64,000 nucleotides of DNA from Mesorhizobium sp. M2D.F.Ca.ET.226.01.1.1 (GTDB lineage: Bacteria; Pseudomonadota; Alphaproteobacteria; Rhizobiales; Rhizobiaceae), in assembly GCF_004022705.2 (NCBI RefSeq), contig NZ_RZOY02000008.1, positions 1-64,000 on the forward strand, given 5' to 3'. The notes beneath the pieces are model-generated. The model was not told where the DNA came from, did not search any database, and saw only the letters and a program-made list of their open reading frames with translations. A program made the translations under genes and the position numbers. Of this stretch, positions 26,398-35,903 are shown piece by piece (the first letter of the stretch is position 1; each line of letters opens with the position of its first letter).

Positions 26398-26877
26398 TCA
26401 GTCGGCGTCCTCTTCGGCCTTTTCCTCGTCGCCCTTCAATTCGCCCAGCAATTCGTGGAAATCCTTGGCTTCGCGGAAATTGCGATAGACCGAGGCGAAG
26501 CGGACATAAGCGACGTCATCCAGAGATTTCAGCGCCTCCATGACCAGCCGGCCGACCTCGCCCGAAGCAATCTCGGTTTCGCCCGAGCTCTCGAGTTGGC
26601 GCACAATGCCGGTGACGGCGCGGTCAATGCGCTCGGGGTCGACATTGCGCTTGCGCACCGCGATCTCGACGGAGCGCAGCAGCTTGTCGCGATCAAAAGG
26701 CACCTTTCGGCCGGACTTCTTAACCACGACGAGGTCGCGCAGCTGAACGCGCTCGAAGGTCGTGAAACGGCCGCCGCAATCGGGGCACACCCGCCGCCTG
26801 CGGATCGCGGCGCCGTCCTCGGCGGGACGCGAATCCTTCACCTGCGTATCTTCGGACTGGCAATAGGGACAGCGCAT
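26398..26877 (-). CDS. nrdR: Ribonucleotide reductase regulator NrdR
   Basis: 159 aa. ATP-cone repressor of ribonucleotide reductase genes. Zinc ribbon with CPYC at 3-6 and CPDC at 31-34, then FTTFERVQLRDLVVVKKSGR and the ATP-cone core VPFDRDKLLRSVEIAVRKRN. Length is normal plus an acidic tail (KGDEEKAEEDAD). Genes it controls are not in the window. First gene before ribD. Confidence 0.98.
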   Translation of the reverse strand: MRCPYCQSEDTQVKDSRPAEDGAAIRRRRVCPDCGGRFTTFERVQLRDLVVVKKSGRKVPFDRDKLLRSVEIAVRKRNVDPERIDRAVTGIVRQLESSGETEIASGEVGRLVMEALKSLDDVAYVRFASVYRNFREAKDFHELLGELKGDEEKAEEDAD

Positions 26878-27016
26878 AGGAAGCTTTCGGTTGGCGATTC
26901 TCGGGATGCCGCAGGCTTAGTGTGTTTTGCCGACACGGCAAAGCGCTGAGCCTTCGTATCAGAGATAGCGAGGCGCAACCATAATTGCCAGCGTCCCGCC
27001 CCGCAGGCCGGCAGGC

Positions 27017-27610
27017 TCAGGGCGCGACGTCCTTGGTCGAGAAACCGCAGGACGTGCCGAGATTGCGATAGGCCTTGGTGAAACCGTCCATCGGGATGCT
27101 GGCCACCGCCTGCTTGCCGAAAACCACGTCGAGCGAGGTGACCTTGCGCATGGCGCGCAGCAAGGCCAGGCTGGTCTTGGCCTGGTTGTCGACCATCCAG
27201 CTGGGGCGGCCGCCGGCGGCTGCGTTGGAGCTTACGGTCGCGGCGACCTTCACGCCAGGGTCACCGAAGGTCGCGGCGATCTTGTTGCCGGTCGGCAGCG
27301 TCTTGTTGTCGATGATGAACATGATGGCCGGATAGGCATCCGGCGGCAGCGCGTCGCCGGTCGATATCGACATCGTCAGAGAGCCCGCATTGCCAAGACC
27401 GTCGACGAAAGCGGTCGAGGCGGCGCAGGTCTTGTGCGCATCCTGCCCGGTATCGAGCGTATCGATGATGGTGGTCCACCTGCCGAAGGTATTGGTCACC
27501 GGCATGTCGGTACTGGGCTGCGTCTGTTCCTGCGCAGCGGCGCTGGACAGCGCGAAGGCGGCCAGCGAGCCGGACAGTGCGAGGGTGGCAAGACGGAAAG
27601 TACGCATCAT
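27017..27610 (-). CDS. Secreted hypothetical protein (possible invasion-associated-locus-B-like)
   Basis: 197 aa with a Sec signal (FRLATLALSGSLAAFALSSA ending AAAQEQ) and a mature region with one internal Cys pair (TCAASTAF; LGTSCGF). The pattern of WTTIIDTLDTGQDAHKTCAA, MVDNQAKTSLALLRAMRKVT and IPMDGFTKAYRNLGTSCGFS resembles IalB-type alphaproteobacterial secreted proteins, but only loosely. ATG at 27610 has GGAGACTTTG ahead. It lies alone between glyA and nrdR; function unknown. Confidence 0.78.
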   Translation of the reverse strand: MMRTFRLATLALSGSLAAFALSSAAAQEQTQPSTDMPVTNTFGRWTTIIDTLDTGQDAHKTCAASTAFVDGLGNAGSLTMSISTGDALPPDAYPAIMFIIDNKTLPTGNKIAATFGDPGVKVAATVSSNAAAGGRPSWMVDNQAKTSLALLRAMRKVTSLDVVFGKQAVASIPMDGFTKAYRNLGTSCGFSTKDVAP

Positions 27611-27720
27611 CAAAGTCTCCGGTGAGCCGCGCCGCCCGATCGGGGAGCGGCGCGAAGCGCAGGGATAAAAGATGACGCGCGACGCCCCGTCAACCAACAG
27701 ACGGGTAACCGGCAGAAGGG

Positions 27721-29034
27721 TCAACCGAGATAAGGATAGAGCGGGAAGCGGTCGGTCAGCGCCGTGACCTTGGCCTTGACCGCGGCCTCGACCGCGGCGT
27801 TGCCTTCGTCCGAATTCGCCACCTTCAGGCCGTCCAGCACCTCGGCGATCAGCTTGCCGATCTCGCGGAATTCGGCCTGGCCGAAGCCGCGCGTGGTGCC
27901 GGCCGGCGTGCCGAGACGCACGCCCGAGGTCACGAAGGGCTTTTCCGGGTCGAACGGGATGCCGTTCTTGTTGCAGGTGATGTTGGCGCGGCCAAGGGCT
28001 GCTTCCGCGCGCTTGCCGGTGGCGTTCTTCGGCCGCAGGTCAACCAGCATCAGGTGGTTGTCGGTGCCGCCCGAGACGATGTCGAGCCCGGTCTCCTGCA
28101 GGCTGGAGGCCAGCGCCTTGGCATTGGCGACGATGCTTTCGGCATAGGCCTTGAAGCTTGGCTTCAGCGCCTCGCCGAGCGCCACCGCCTTGGCGGCGAT
28201 GACATGCATCAAAGGGCCGCCCTGCAGGCCAGGGAAGACCGCCGAGTTCATCTTCTTGGCGACGTCCTCGTCATTGCACAGGATCATGCCGCCACGCGGG
28301 CCGCGCAGCGACTTGTGCGTCGTCGTGGTCACGACATGGGCGTGGGGCAGCGGCGAGGGATGCATGCCGCCGGCGACGAGACCTGCGATATGCGCCATAT
28401 CGACCATCAGATAGGCGCCGATCGAATCGGCGATCTCGCGGAAACGCTTCCAGTCCCAGATGCGCGAATAAGCGGTGCCGCCGGCCAGGATCAGCTTCGG
28501 CTTCGTCTCTTGCGCGGTCTTCTCGATCGCGTCCATGTCGAGGAGATGATCGTCCTTGCGCACGCCATAGGAGACGACCTTGAACCACTTGCCGCTCATG
28601 TTGACCGGCGAGCCGTGCGTGAGATGGCCGCCCGAATTCAGGTCGAGGCCCATGAAGGTGTCGCCGGGCTGCAGCAGCGCCAGGAACACCGCCTGGTTCA
28701 TCTGGCTGCCGGAGTTCGGCTGGACGTTGGCGAAGTTGCAGCCAAACAGCTTTTTGGCGCGTTCGATGGCCAGTTCCTCGGCCACGTCGACGAATTGGCA
28801 GCCGCCATAGTAGCGCTTGCCCGGATAGCCCTCGGCATATTTGTTGGTCATGATCGAGCCCTGCGCCTCGAGCACGGCGCGCGACACGATGTTTTCCGAT
28901 GCGATCAGCTCGATCTCATGGCGCTGGCGGCCGAGCTCGTTGCGGATGGCGCCGAAGATTTCCGGATCGGCATCGGCAAGCGTGGTCTCGAAGAAGGACT
29001 CGAATTTGCTGGAGGATGCCGCGGCATTTGACAT
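27721..29034 (-). CDS. glyA: Serine hydroxymethyltransferase
   Basis: 437 aa PLP enzyme converting serine and tetrahydrofolate to glycine and methylene-THF. Motifs: ELIASENIVSRAVLEAQGS, YPGKRYYGGCQFVDVAEELA, VDMAHIAGLVAGGMHPSPLP, and the PLP Lys in VTTTTHKSLRGPRGGMIL. Start at 29034 after AAGGGAAAGC; the open frame to 29142 has no signal. No glycine riboswitch is visible upstream. Conserved neighbour of nrdR and the rib genes in this order. Confidence 0.98.
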   Translation of the reverse strand: MSNAAASSSKFESFFETTLADADPEIFGAIRNELGRQRHEIELIASENIVSRAVLEAQGSIMTNKYAEGYPGKRYYGGCQFVDVAEELAIERAKKLFGCNFANVQPNSGSQMNQAVFLALLQPGDTFMGLDLNSGGHLTHGSPVNMSGKWFKVVSYGVRKDDHLLDMDAIEKTAQETKPKLILAGGTAYSRIWDWKRFREIADSIGAYLMVDMAHIAGLVAGGMHPSPLPHAHVVTTTTHKSLRGPRGGMILCNDEDVAKKMNSAVFPGLQGGPLMHVIAAKAVALGEALKPSFKAYAESIVANAKALASSLQETGLDIVSGGTDNHLMLVDLRPKNATGKRAEAALGRANITCNKNGIPFDPEKPFVTSGVRLGTPAGTTRGFGQAEFREIGKLIAEVLDGLKVANSDEGNAAVEAAVKAKVTALTDRFPLYPYLG

Positions 29035-29159
29035 GGCTTGCTTTCCCTTGGGCCGGAGGTCTGCGAGGTCGCCGCGCATTAACACAGTTGTTTTCCGCCC
29101 GCCACGTTTGCGGCGCGAAATTTGCTGGCCGGTTTGCGCCAAGGCAGGCCGGCCGGGTA

Positions 29160-29309
29160 CTAATCCCGCGGTTCACGGCCCTTGAGGATCGCCTCGGTGA
29201 AGGTGATTTCGGTGAACAGCTTGCGCGCCGTGTGGTCATTGATGTCGCCACGGCGCAGCATAGCCTGCAGTTCGGCGCGCTCGGCCTCGATGTACTCACG
29301 GACCCGAAC
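29160..29309 (-). pseudogene. Short C-terminal fragment joined to a palindromic repeat
   Basis: About 49 codons read VREYIEAERAELQAMLRRGD then INDHTARKLFTEITFTEAIL and end KGREPRD. This helical charged tail is conserved in style (not random) but has no in-frame start of its own. Upstream the frame continues through the repeat at 29322-29390 and the terminator stem, so the natural N-terminus is missing. Likely the 3' remnant of a gene interrupted by a repeat. I do not recognise the parent family. Confidence 0.45.
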
Positions 29310-29321
29310 GTCCGCTCCGTT

Positions 29322-29390
29322 CCGGCCTACGCCGGCCGAAGCCCTCACAAGCGTCTTCGCCCTATGAAGGCTACGGCCGGCGTAGGCCGG
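29322..29390. repeat. Palindromic repeat element next to a gene remnant
   Basis: CCGGCCTACGCCGGCCG (29322-29338) pairs with CGGCCGGCGTAGGCCGG (29374-29390) around a ~35-bp centre. Confidence 0.85.
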
Positions 29391-29444
29391 TTCTCGGAAA
29401 CCGTCACTCTCGACTCGGCCTGACCTGAAGCTCGACACGCCTTT

Positions 29445-29475
29445 AACAAAAAGGCCGCTGCAGGAGCGGCCTTTT
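29445..29475 (-). terminator. Rho-independent terminator after the L,D-transpeptidase gene
   Basis: On the minus strand AAGGCCGCT-CCTGC-AGCGGCCTT followed by TTTGTT, 20 nt past the stop. Confidence 0.9.
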
Positions 29476-29493
29476 GCGTTCAAGATCAGACCT

Positions 29494-30756
29494 TTACTGC
29501 GCGGAGCTGATCTGCAGCTCCTGGGCGCCGTCGAGGCCGTAGATGTCGTCGCGGAACTGCACGACGCCGGGACCTGTCGACCAGGCCGACAGATAGAGGA
29601 AGTGGACCGGCACCGGATTGACGACCTGGATGGGCGTATTCTCGCCGGTCTTGATGGCCGCCTCGAAATGCTGGCGGTCCCAGCCGGGCGTGTCGCGCAG
29701 GATCCAGGTGACGAGGTCGCGCACGTTCTGGACGCGCACGCAGCCGGAAGAATCGAAGCGCATCAGCTTGCCGAACAGGCTCTGCTGCGGCGTGTCGTGC
29801 ATGTAGACGCCATCCGGGCTCGGGAAGTTGATCTTGACCGAGGCCATGGCGTTGTTGCCGCCCGGGTCCTGGCGGAAACGGTATTTCGCGGCATCGTCCG
29901 TCGACCAGTCGATGGTCATCGGATCGACCTCGCTGCCGTCCGGCGCGAACAGGCGGATATGGCTGTCCTTGAGGTAGTTCGGATCCTTCCGCATCAGCGG
30001 AATGATGTCCTTGCGCACGATCGAGACCGGCGCGTTCCAGTACGGATTGACGATGATCTCGTTGATCTTCGAGTTCACGATCGGCGTCTGGCGGTCGATC
30101 TTGCCGACGATGGCGGTATGGCGGAGCACGACGCGGTCGTTCTCGACCGCTTCGATCTGGGCGCCGGGAATGTCGACGAGCACATAGCGGCTGCCGAGCG
30201 TGCCGGCCTTGTCCTTCAGGCGCTGCAGATTGGTCTGCAGCTGGCCGAGACGGATCTGCGCCGAGACGTTCATCGCCGTATAGGTGTATTTACCCATGGC
30301 GCCGTCGGCAGGCAGGCCGTGACGGAGCTGGAAGCGCTTGACCGCCGAGTCGACATAGGAATCGAAGGCCGTCGAAATGCCGGCGCTCTGCGGCAGGTCG
30401 CCCGAGACCATCAAGCGTTTGCGCAGCGGAACGACATCCGGATCGTCGTCGCCGAGCTGCAATTTCTTGGTCGCCGGAACCTGCTCCCAGCCACCCTGCG
30501 AGACGATGTTCTGGTACTGCGCCACCGCCTGCTCGGTGAACGCGACGGTCTGCTGGCTGAAAATCGGCAGCGTCGAGGCGACCTTGTTGGTGTCGCTGGC
30601 GCGGGCGTCGAACTGGTCGTCCCAATTGCCGCGCGTCGAGGATTTCAGGACATCCCCGACCACGTCTTGCGCGCTGGCATGGCCGGCGACCATGGCGGCG
30701 GCGAGCGCAGAGGCTCCGGTGAGGAAGAAACGGCGGCTGGTTCTCATGGCAGACAT
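29494..30756 (-). CDS. L,D-transpeptidase (YkuD domain) with peptidoglycan-binding domain
   Basis: 420 aa periplasmic enzyme that forms 3-3 cross-links in peptidoglycan or attaches proteins to it. N-terminus carries a Tat-like motif (TSRRFFLTGASALAAAM). A PG_binding_1-like region (PADGAMGKYTYTAMNVSAQI) is followed by the YkuD catalytic domain with SSGCVRVQN; Cys339 is the nucleophile and HDTPQ supplies the upstream His. Alternative start ATG at 30747. Homologue of LdtP of Liberibacter, controlled by LdtR, whose gene follows at 31225. Confidence 0.93.
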   Translation of the reverse strand: MSAMRTSRRFFLTGASALAAAMVAGHASAQDVVGDVLKSSTRGNWDDQFDARASDTNKVASTLPIFSQQTVAFTEQAVAQYQNIVSQGGWEQVPATKKLQLGDDDPDVVPLRKRLMVSGDLPQSAGISTAFDSYVDSAVKRFQLRHGLPADGAMGKYTYTAMNVSAQIRLGQLQTNLQRLKDKAGTLGSRYVLVDIPGAQIEAVENDRVVLRHTAIVGKIDRQTPIVNSKINEIIVNPYWNAPVSIVRKDIIPLMRKDPNYLKDSHIRLFAPDGSEVDPMTIDWSTDDAAKYRFRQDPGGNNAMASVKINFPSPDGVYMHDTPQQSLFGKLMRFDSSGCVRVQNVRDLVTWILRDTPGWDRQHFEAAIKTGENTPIQVVNPVPVHFLYLSAWSTGPGVVQFRDDIYGLDGAQELQISSAQ

Positions 30757-31224
30757 TCTTGCTTAATCGCTCTCGCTCAATTCGCTTGCCGGGCGGCTTG
30801 TCCGCACTCTAGGGGCGGCAAACTTAACATTTCGCCAACCATATCCTGCATCGGCGGCTGCCAGAAACGCGCTGCCGCCCTGCAGGTTCCAAGGAGCGCG
30901 GGGCATGGGCCCGCAGCTTCACCCATGATCCGCATCCACCGCGATTATGGCGGCAACGTGGCCTCGGCCCGCGATTTGCTTGCGGTGGGAAGGTGAAAGA
31001 AATGGCGGCGATGCTTTTTTGCATCGCAGCGAAGTCTGCTTGTGAAGTCTAATGCCCTGGACTTCAGAGGCGGAGCTCCCACGGCCGCGGAGCGGCGGTC
31101 AAGTTTCCCAAAGCCTCCCCCCTTCGCAAAAAGAATGAGGGACCGGCGCTTCCGCACCAGTCCCATGTTCTCTCCCCCAGCCGCGCTTCTTCGGCGCGGC
31201 TTCACCATCCCAGGCTTCGGACAC
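30757..31224. other. Intergenic region with the transpeptidase promoter and ldtR terminator
   Basis: 468 bp between two minus-strand genes. Apart from the ldtR terminator at 31127-31164 I find no gene or clear regulator site. The promoter of the transpeptidase must lie here, and LdtR would be expected to bind it. Confidence 0.5.
31127..31164 (-). terminator. Rho-independent terminator after ldtR
   Basis: On the minus strand GGGACTGGTGC-GGAA-GCGCCGGTCCC (two G-U pairs) followed by TCATTCTTTTT. Confidence 0.8.
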
Positions 31225-31740
31225 TTACATCCGGTAAGCGATGGTATCGTTCCAGAAGCGGTCCAGCCGCTGCAGCGCGCGGTTCATCTGCTTGAACTCG
31301 TCGGTGTTGATGCCGCCGACCGCTTCGATCGAACCAACATGGCGCTCATAGAGGCCGGCCACGACGTCGGCCACCTCGTTGCCCTTCGGCGTCAGCGAGA
31401 CGCGGACCGAACGGCGGTCGATGCGCGAGCGCTGGTGGTTGATGAAGCCGAGGTCGACCAGCTTCTTCAGATTGTAGGAGACGTTCGAGCCGAGATAATA
31501 GCCACGCGAACGCAGCTCGCCGGCGGTCAGCTCCGAATTGCCGATGTTGAAGAGCAGCAGCGCCTGGATGGCGTTGATGTCGGAACGGCCGTTGCGGTCG
31601 AACTCGTCCTTGATCACGTCAAGCAGACGGCGGTGCAGGCGCTCCACCAGCTGCAGCGATTCCATGTACAGCGAGCGGATAGCCTCACGGCGATCGTCGG
31701 ATACGTTTGCGGTCTTCGCCGCCGGACGCGAATTGATCAT
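31225..31740 (-). CDS. ldtR: MarR-family regulator LdtR
   Basis: 171 aa winged-helix dimer. DNA-binding part: INAIQALLLFNIGNSELTAG, ELRSRGYYLGSNVSYNLKKL, VDLGFINHQRSRIDRRSVRV, then SLTPKGNEVADVV. The sequence is typical of the LdtR group, which controls the L,D-transpeptidase gene and stress tolerance in Rhizobiales, and it sits immediately upstream of that gene here. GAGAGGCAAAGAC precedes the ATG. Ligand unknown from sequence; Liberibacter LdtR binds small inhibitors such as benzbromarone and phloretin (established literature). Confidence 0.92.
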   Translation of the reverse strand: MINSRPAAKTANVSDDRREAIRSLYMESLQLVERLHRRLLDVIKDEFDRNGRSDINAIQALLLFNIGNSELTAGELRSRGYYLGSNVSYNLKKLVDLGFINHQRSRIDRRSVRVSLTPKGNEVADVVAGLYERHVGSIEAVGGINTDEFKQMNRALQRLDRFWNDTIAYRM

Positions 31741-31993
31741 TGTCTTTGCCTCTCGTTTGTCGCCTTGGTGATTTTTTGTTTTTCACCTTGATCGCGACAC
31801 TATCGAATACTCATAAAATTCGACTTAAACGCCAGGGCTAACAAGAGCTTACCGGTAAGAGGTTTCGGAAGACGCTTAACGATCGGTCACCCGAGCAAGA
31901 ACAATTAACCTAAAGATTTAGGCAATGGATTTTGGGGGCAAACGGGATCGGAAATCGGCTCGGGAGGCCGGTCTTCGGCCGGCTTTATGAGTG

Positions 31994-32042
31994 GAGCATG
32001 ATGTCGTCCGAAAACCGCTTCACACTTTTCGGCATCATGCTC
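31994..32042. repeat. Short palindromic repeat overlapping a gene end
   Basis: GAGCATGATG at 31994 pairs with CATCATGCTC ending at 32042, with CGTCCGAAAACCGCTTCACA-type centre. It covers two bases of the DUF6163 stop codon. A widespread rhizobial intergenic element type. Confidence 0.8.
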
Positions 32043-32463
32043 ATTGGCGCAGCTGGCGCTTCTGCAGCCAGATGGTGACGCGAAAGACGATGTAGAGCGA
32101 GGCCACGCAGGCATGCGAGACGACGATCAGGATGCGGCGGCCGAAGAGATCGGGGAAGCCGGCATACATCACCGTCTCGGTCGCCGCGCAGATGAACCAG
32201 ATCACAGGTCCCCAGGACGCCAGCATCCACAGGCCGGCCGCGGCGAACGGAAAGAACACGGCGAGCATGGCCGCCGCCACCTGCCAGTGCACCGGCATCA
32301 GGTCGAAGCGCCACAGCTCGCCCGGATAGATGCCGATCAGGCGGATCCAGTAGAGAATGCCGAACAAAAGGCAATAGCCGGCGATCACGCGCTGGAACCA
32401 GGCGAAGATGATCTCGGTGGTCGAGGGCTGCAGCACCACGCGCCTGGATGTGACCTCGCTCAC
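32041..32463 (-). CDS. DUF6163 membrane protein
   Basis: 140 aa, four hydrophobic segments (AWFQRVIAGYCLLFGILYWI, VAAAMLAVFFPFAAAGLWML, GPVIWFICAATETVMYAGF, SHACVASLYIVFRVTIWL). Matches the DUF6163 family of Rhizobiales. GTG start at 32463 overlaps the stop of the HIBCH-like gene (GTGA), so coupled. The stop is inside a palindromic repeat. Function unknown. Confidence 0.85.
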   Translation of the reverse strand: MSEVTSRRVVLQPSTTEIIFAWFQRVIAGYCLLFGILYWIRLIGIYPGELWRFDLMPVHWQVAAAMLAVFFPFAAAGLWMLASWGPVIWFICAATETVMYAGFPDLFGRRILIVVSHACVASLYIVFRVTIWLQKRQLRQ

Positions 32464-33503
32464 AGGGTGAGCTCCTTGTCTCCGAGCGGCGCGAAATAGG
32501 CGTCGATGTCGGCGGCGCTGACCTCGTCCAGGCGCGCCGGGCGCCAGGCAGGCGTCGAGCCCTTCTCGATGATGGCGGCGCGGATGCCTTCGTAGAAATC
32601 ATGGCCGGCCAGCATGCGGTTCAGGATGCGGAACTCCATCTTCATGCATTCGTCCATCGACAGCGTCGATCCCGCGCTGATCTGGCGCCAGGCGACGTTG
32701 AGGCTGGTCGGCGAGCGGGTTTTCAACGTCGCCAGCGTCTTCGCGGCAAAAGCGTCTTGCGCCCCGGCCCGTTCCAGGCTGGCGACAATGTAAGCGAGCG
32801 AAGGCTGCGAAAAATGGCGCGCGATCGCCTCGAGGTCCTGTCGCTCGGTCTCGCGTTTGGCGGGCACGAAGAAATCGCGCAATTCCGCATTGGCGTCGCC
32901 GCTCGTCGCCAGCTCGTCGAGCAGGCCTGCCTGATCCTCGGCCTTGATGGTGTGGGTGGCAAGCCCCGACCACAGCGCGTCGCCATAGCGGATGCGATTG
33001 CCCGTCAGCCCGAGATACATGCCGAACGAGCCGCCGAGATCCGGCAGCAGATGGCTGCCGCCGACATCGGGGAAGAAGCCGATGCCGACCTCGGGCATGG
33101 CGAACTGCGCGTTCTCGGTCAGCACGCGATGCGAGCCGTGAAAGGAGATGCCGACGCCGCCGCCCATGACGATGCCGTCGATCAGCGCGACATAGGGTTT
33201 CTTGAAGCGCGCGATGCGGGCGTTCAATCGATACTCGTCGGCGAAGAAGTCGACAGGCGGCTTGCCGGCGCGGCCGGCCTCATAGATGTGCAGGATATCG
33301 CCGCCGGCGGAAAACGCCCTGCCCTCGGCCTTGACGACGACGAGACCGACGCCGGCGTCTTCTTCCCAGGCGTCGAGCGCCTTGCCGAGCGCCTTGACCA
33401 TGGCGTGCGTGACGGCATTGAGCGCCTTCGGCCGTGTCAGTGTGACGACGCCCGCCCTGCCCAGCCGCTCGAAGCGGATCTCGTCGCCTCCGCCAAAATC
33501 CAT
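32460..33503 (-). CDS. Enoyl-CoA hydratase/isomerase family: 3-hydroxyisobutyryl-CoA hydrolase
   Basis: 347 aa crotonase-fold enzyme. Oxyanion-hole motifs are AFSAGGDILHIYEAG and GIVMGGGVGISFHGSHRV; MPEVGIGFFPDVGGSHLLP supplies the catalytic Glu characteristic of HIBYL-CoA hydrolase, and the C-terminal half (DECMKMEFRILNRMLAGHDF) has the ECH_2 extension. Acts in valine breakdown: releases 3-hydroxyisobutyrate. Start at 33503; an upstream ATG at 33569 lacks a site. Co-transcribed with the DUF6163 gene. Confidence 0.92.
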   Translation of the reverse strand: MDFGGGDEIRFERLGRAGVVTLTRPKALNAVTHAMVKALGKALDAWEEDAGVGLVVVKAEGRAFSAGGDILHIYEAGRAGKPPVDFFADEYRLNARIARFKKPYVALIDGIVMGGGVGISFHGSHRVLTENAQFAMPEVGIGFFPDVGGSHLLPDLGGSFGMYLGLTGNRIRYGDALWSGLATHTIKAEDQAGLLDELATSGDANAELRDFFVPAKRETERQDLEAIARHFSQPSLAYIVASLERAGAQDAFAAKTLATLKTRSPTSLNVAWRQISAGSTLSMDECMKMEFRILNRMLAGHDFYEGIRAAIIEKGSTPAWRPARLDEVSAADIDAYFAPLGDKELTL

Positions 33504-33665
33504 AGTCAGAGAATCCTCCCCCGCGCCTGCGGGAGGAGAAGTGCTAAAGGCGGCATGGGAACGCGTCAATGGTCGCGGTCCTTGCGCTGGCGGGCAGCCG
33601 CGTCAGATGTTAGGTAACCGGCAAAGCATCGTGCCTGCGCCCGAAGGATTTCGAGCAGAACCAAC

Positions 33666-34481
33666 ATGCGTGGAATTTCTCGCCTGGCGGCTGGATTGGT
33701 TGGCCTCCTTTGCCTGGGAGCGGCAACCGCATTTGCCGCGACGCCGGCCGAGCTCTACCAGGCGCAGGCGATCGTCACCGGGACGGGCGACGTGAACCGG
33801 CAGATCGGCTTTCGCGAATGCCTGGATAAGGTGCTTGTCAAGGTTTCGGGCGACCAGCGCCTCACGCAGAAGCCGGAGATCTTGGCGCTGCGCGACAAGG
33901 CGGCCGACTTCGTCCAGTCCTTTCGCTACCACGACCGGCTCGAGGGCATCCCGATCCATGACGAGCAAGGCACGCATGACCGCCCGCACGACCTGACCTG
34001 CCTCTACAAGCCGGCCGTCGTCGACAAGCTCTTGGCGCAACTCGGAAGCAGACCGTGGCTCGGCGAGCGGCCGCTGATCGCCGTCTTCATGACCGCTGAG
34101 CAGGGTTCGCGGCATTTCGTCCTGACGGACGATGAGGATCAGGGCAAGACGATGCGCGAATCCTTCGCCAACGCCACGGCTCCGCTGTTGATGCGCATCG
34201 CCTTTCCAAAGGCCAAGCAACTCGGCGGGCTGGACGAGAAGACGTTCGCCAACGCCGACATGGCAAGGCTCGACCAGTTGGCGAAGAAAGCCGGGGCCGC
34301 CCGCGCGCTCGCCGGCTCGATCGTGTGGAGCGACAAGGAGCTTGGCTGGATCGCCGACTGGCGGCTGGCCAATCGCGGCAAGACCTACCGCTGGCAGGTG
34401 CGCGGGGTGAGCTTCGACGAGGCATTCCGGGTTGCGATGAGAGGCGCGGCGCAGATTCTGTCGGGAAACGGGCAGCCTTAG
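33666..34481 (+). CDS. DUF2066 domain secreted protein
   Basis: 271 aa, with a Sec signal (LAAGLVGLLCLGAATAFA) and a DUF2066-like periplasmic region: TGTGDVNRQIGFRECLDKVL, VKVSGDQRLTQKPEILALRD and ERPLIAVFMTAEQG. The stop is followed directly by a palindromic repeat. Divergent from the HIBCH-like gene. Function unknown; the family is common in Rhizobiales near hemB. Confidence 0.85.
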   Translation: MRGISRLAAGLVGLLCLGAATAFAATPAELYQAQAIVTGTGDVNRQIGFRECLDKVLVKVSGDQRLTQKPEILALRDKAADFVQSFRYHDRLEGIPIHDEQGTHDRPHDLTCLYKPAVVDKLLAQLGSRPWLGERPLIAVFMTAEQGSRHFVLTDDEDQGKTMRESFANATAPLLMRIAFPKAKQLGGLDEKTFANADMARLDQLAKKAGAARALAGSIVWSDKELGWIADWRLANRGKTYRWQVRGVSFDEAFRVAMRGAAQILSGNGQP

Positions 34482-34620
34482 GGTAGGTCGATATTCAGGT
34501 GATGCCGGCCTGCAAATGGCGGCTTCCTGCGCTTCCGGTGCTCACGTACCTAAGTACGCTCCGCTCCGGTTCTCGCAAGCCACCATTTTCGTCTCGGCCC
34601 GACCTGAATCTCAACCTACC
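34482..34620. repeat. Palindromic repeat element starting right after a stop codon
   Basis: GGTAGGTCGATATTCAGGT at 34482 pairs with ACCTGAATCTCAACCTACC ending at 34620, and GGCGGCTTCCTGCGCTTCC-like sequence pairs with CGGTTCTCGCAAGCCACC-like sequence around CTAAG. Almost the whole 139 bp can fold as one hairpin. It fills the gap between DUF2066 and hemB. Confidence 0.85.
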
Positions 34621-34710
34621 CTGCCGCGCATCAGCCCTGGCACAATCGTGTCGCATTGGTCAGCGGCTGAGACGCGTGGTAAAAGCCGGGCGCAAAAGAG
34701 AGTTTCGGCG

Positions 34711-35742
<1,032 letters not shown>

Positions 35743-35744
35743 GA

Positions 35745-35874
35745 CAATTCCAGGAAAAGTGGTGAGCGGTTAGGCTCGGCGACTTCGCCACAGCCTTGCG
35801 TCCGGAATGCATCAAAACAAGGAGATAGAGCGGTTCGCCATTTCCGTGAAACGCTGAAACGCTCCAGGCTGCCG
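35745..35874 (-). repeat. Dispersed rhizobial repeat, reverse copy
   Basis: Read on the minus strand it contains GAGCG...TTTCACGG...GCGAACCGCTCTA..., TTTTGATGCATTCCGGAC and ends near CCACTTTTCCTGGAATT. The same order of blocks is found at 41166-41250 and 46347-46446. Located just after the hemB stop. Confidence 0.75.
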
Positions 35875-35903
35875 AACCGGCAAGCGGCGCCGCTGACCAG
35901 GCG

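Noticed and set aside
29035..29159. Glycine riboswitch ahead of glyA
   Set aside because: 125 bp without the tandem aptamer cores I would expect.
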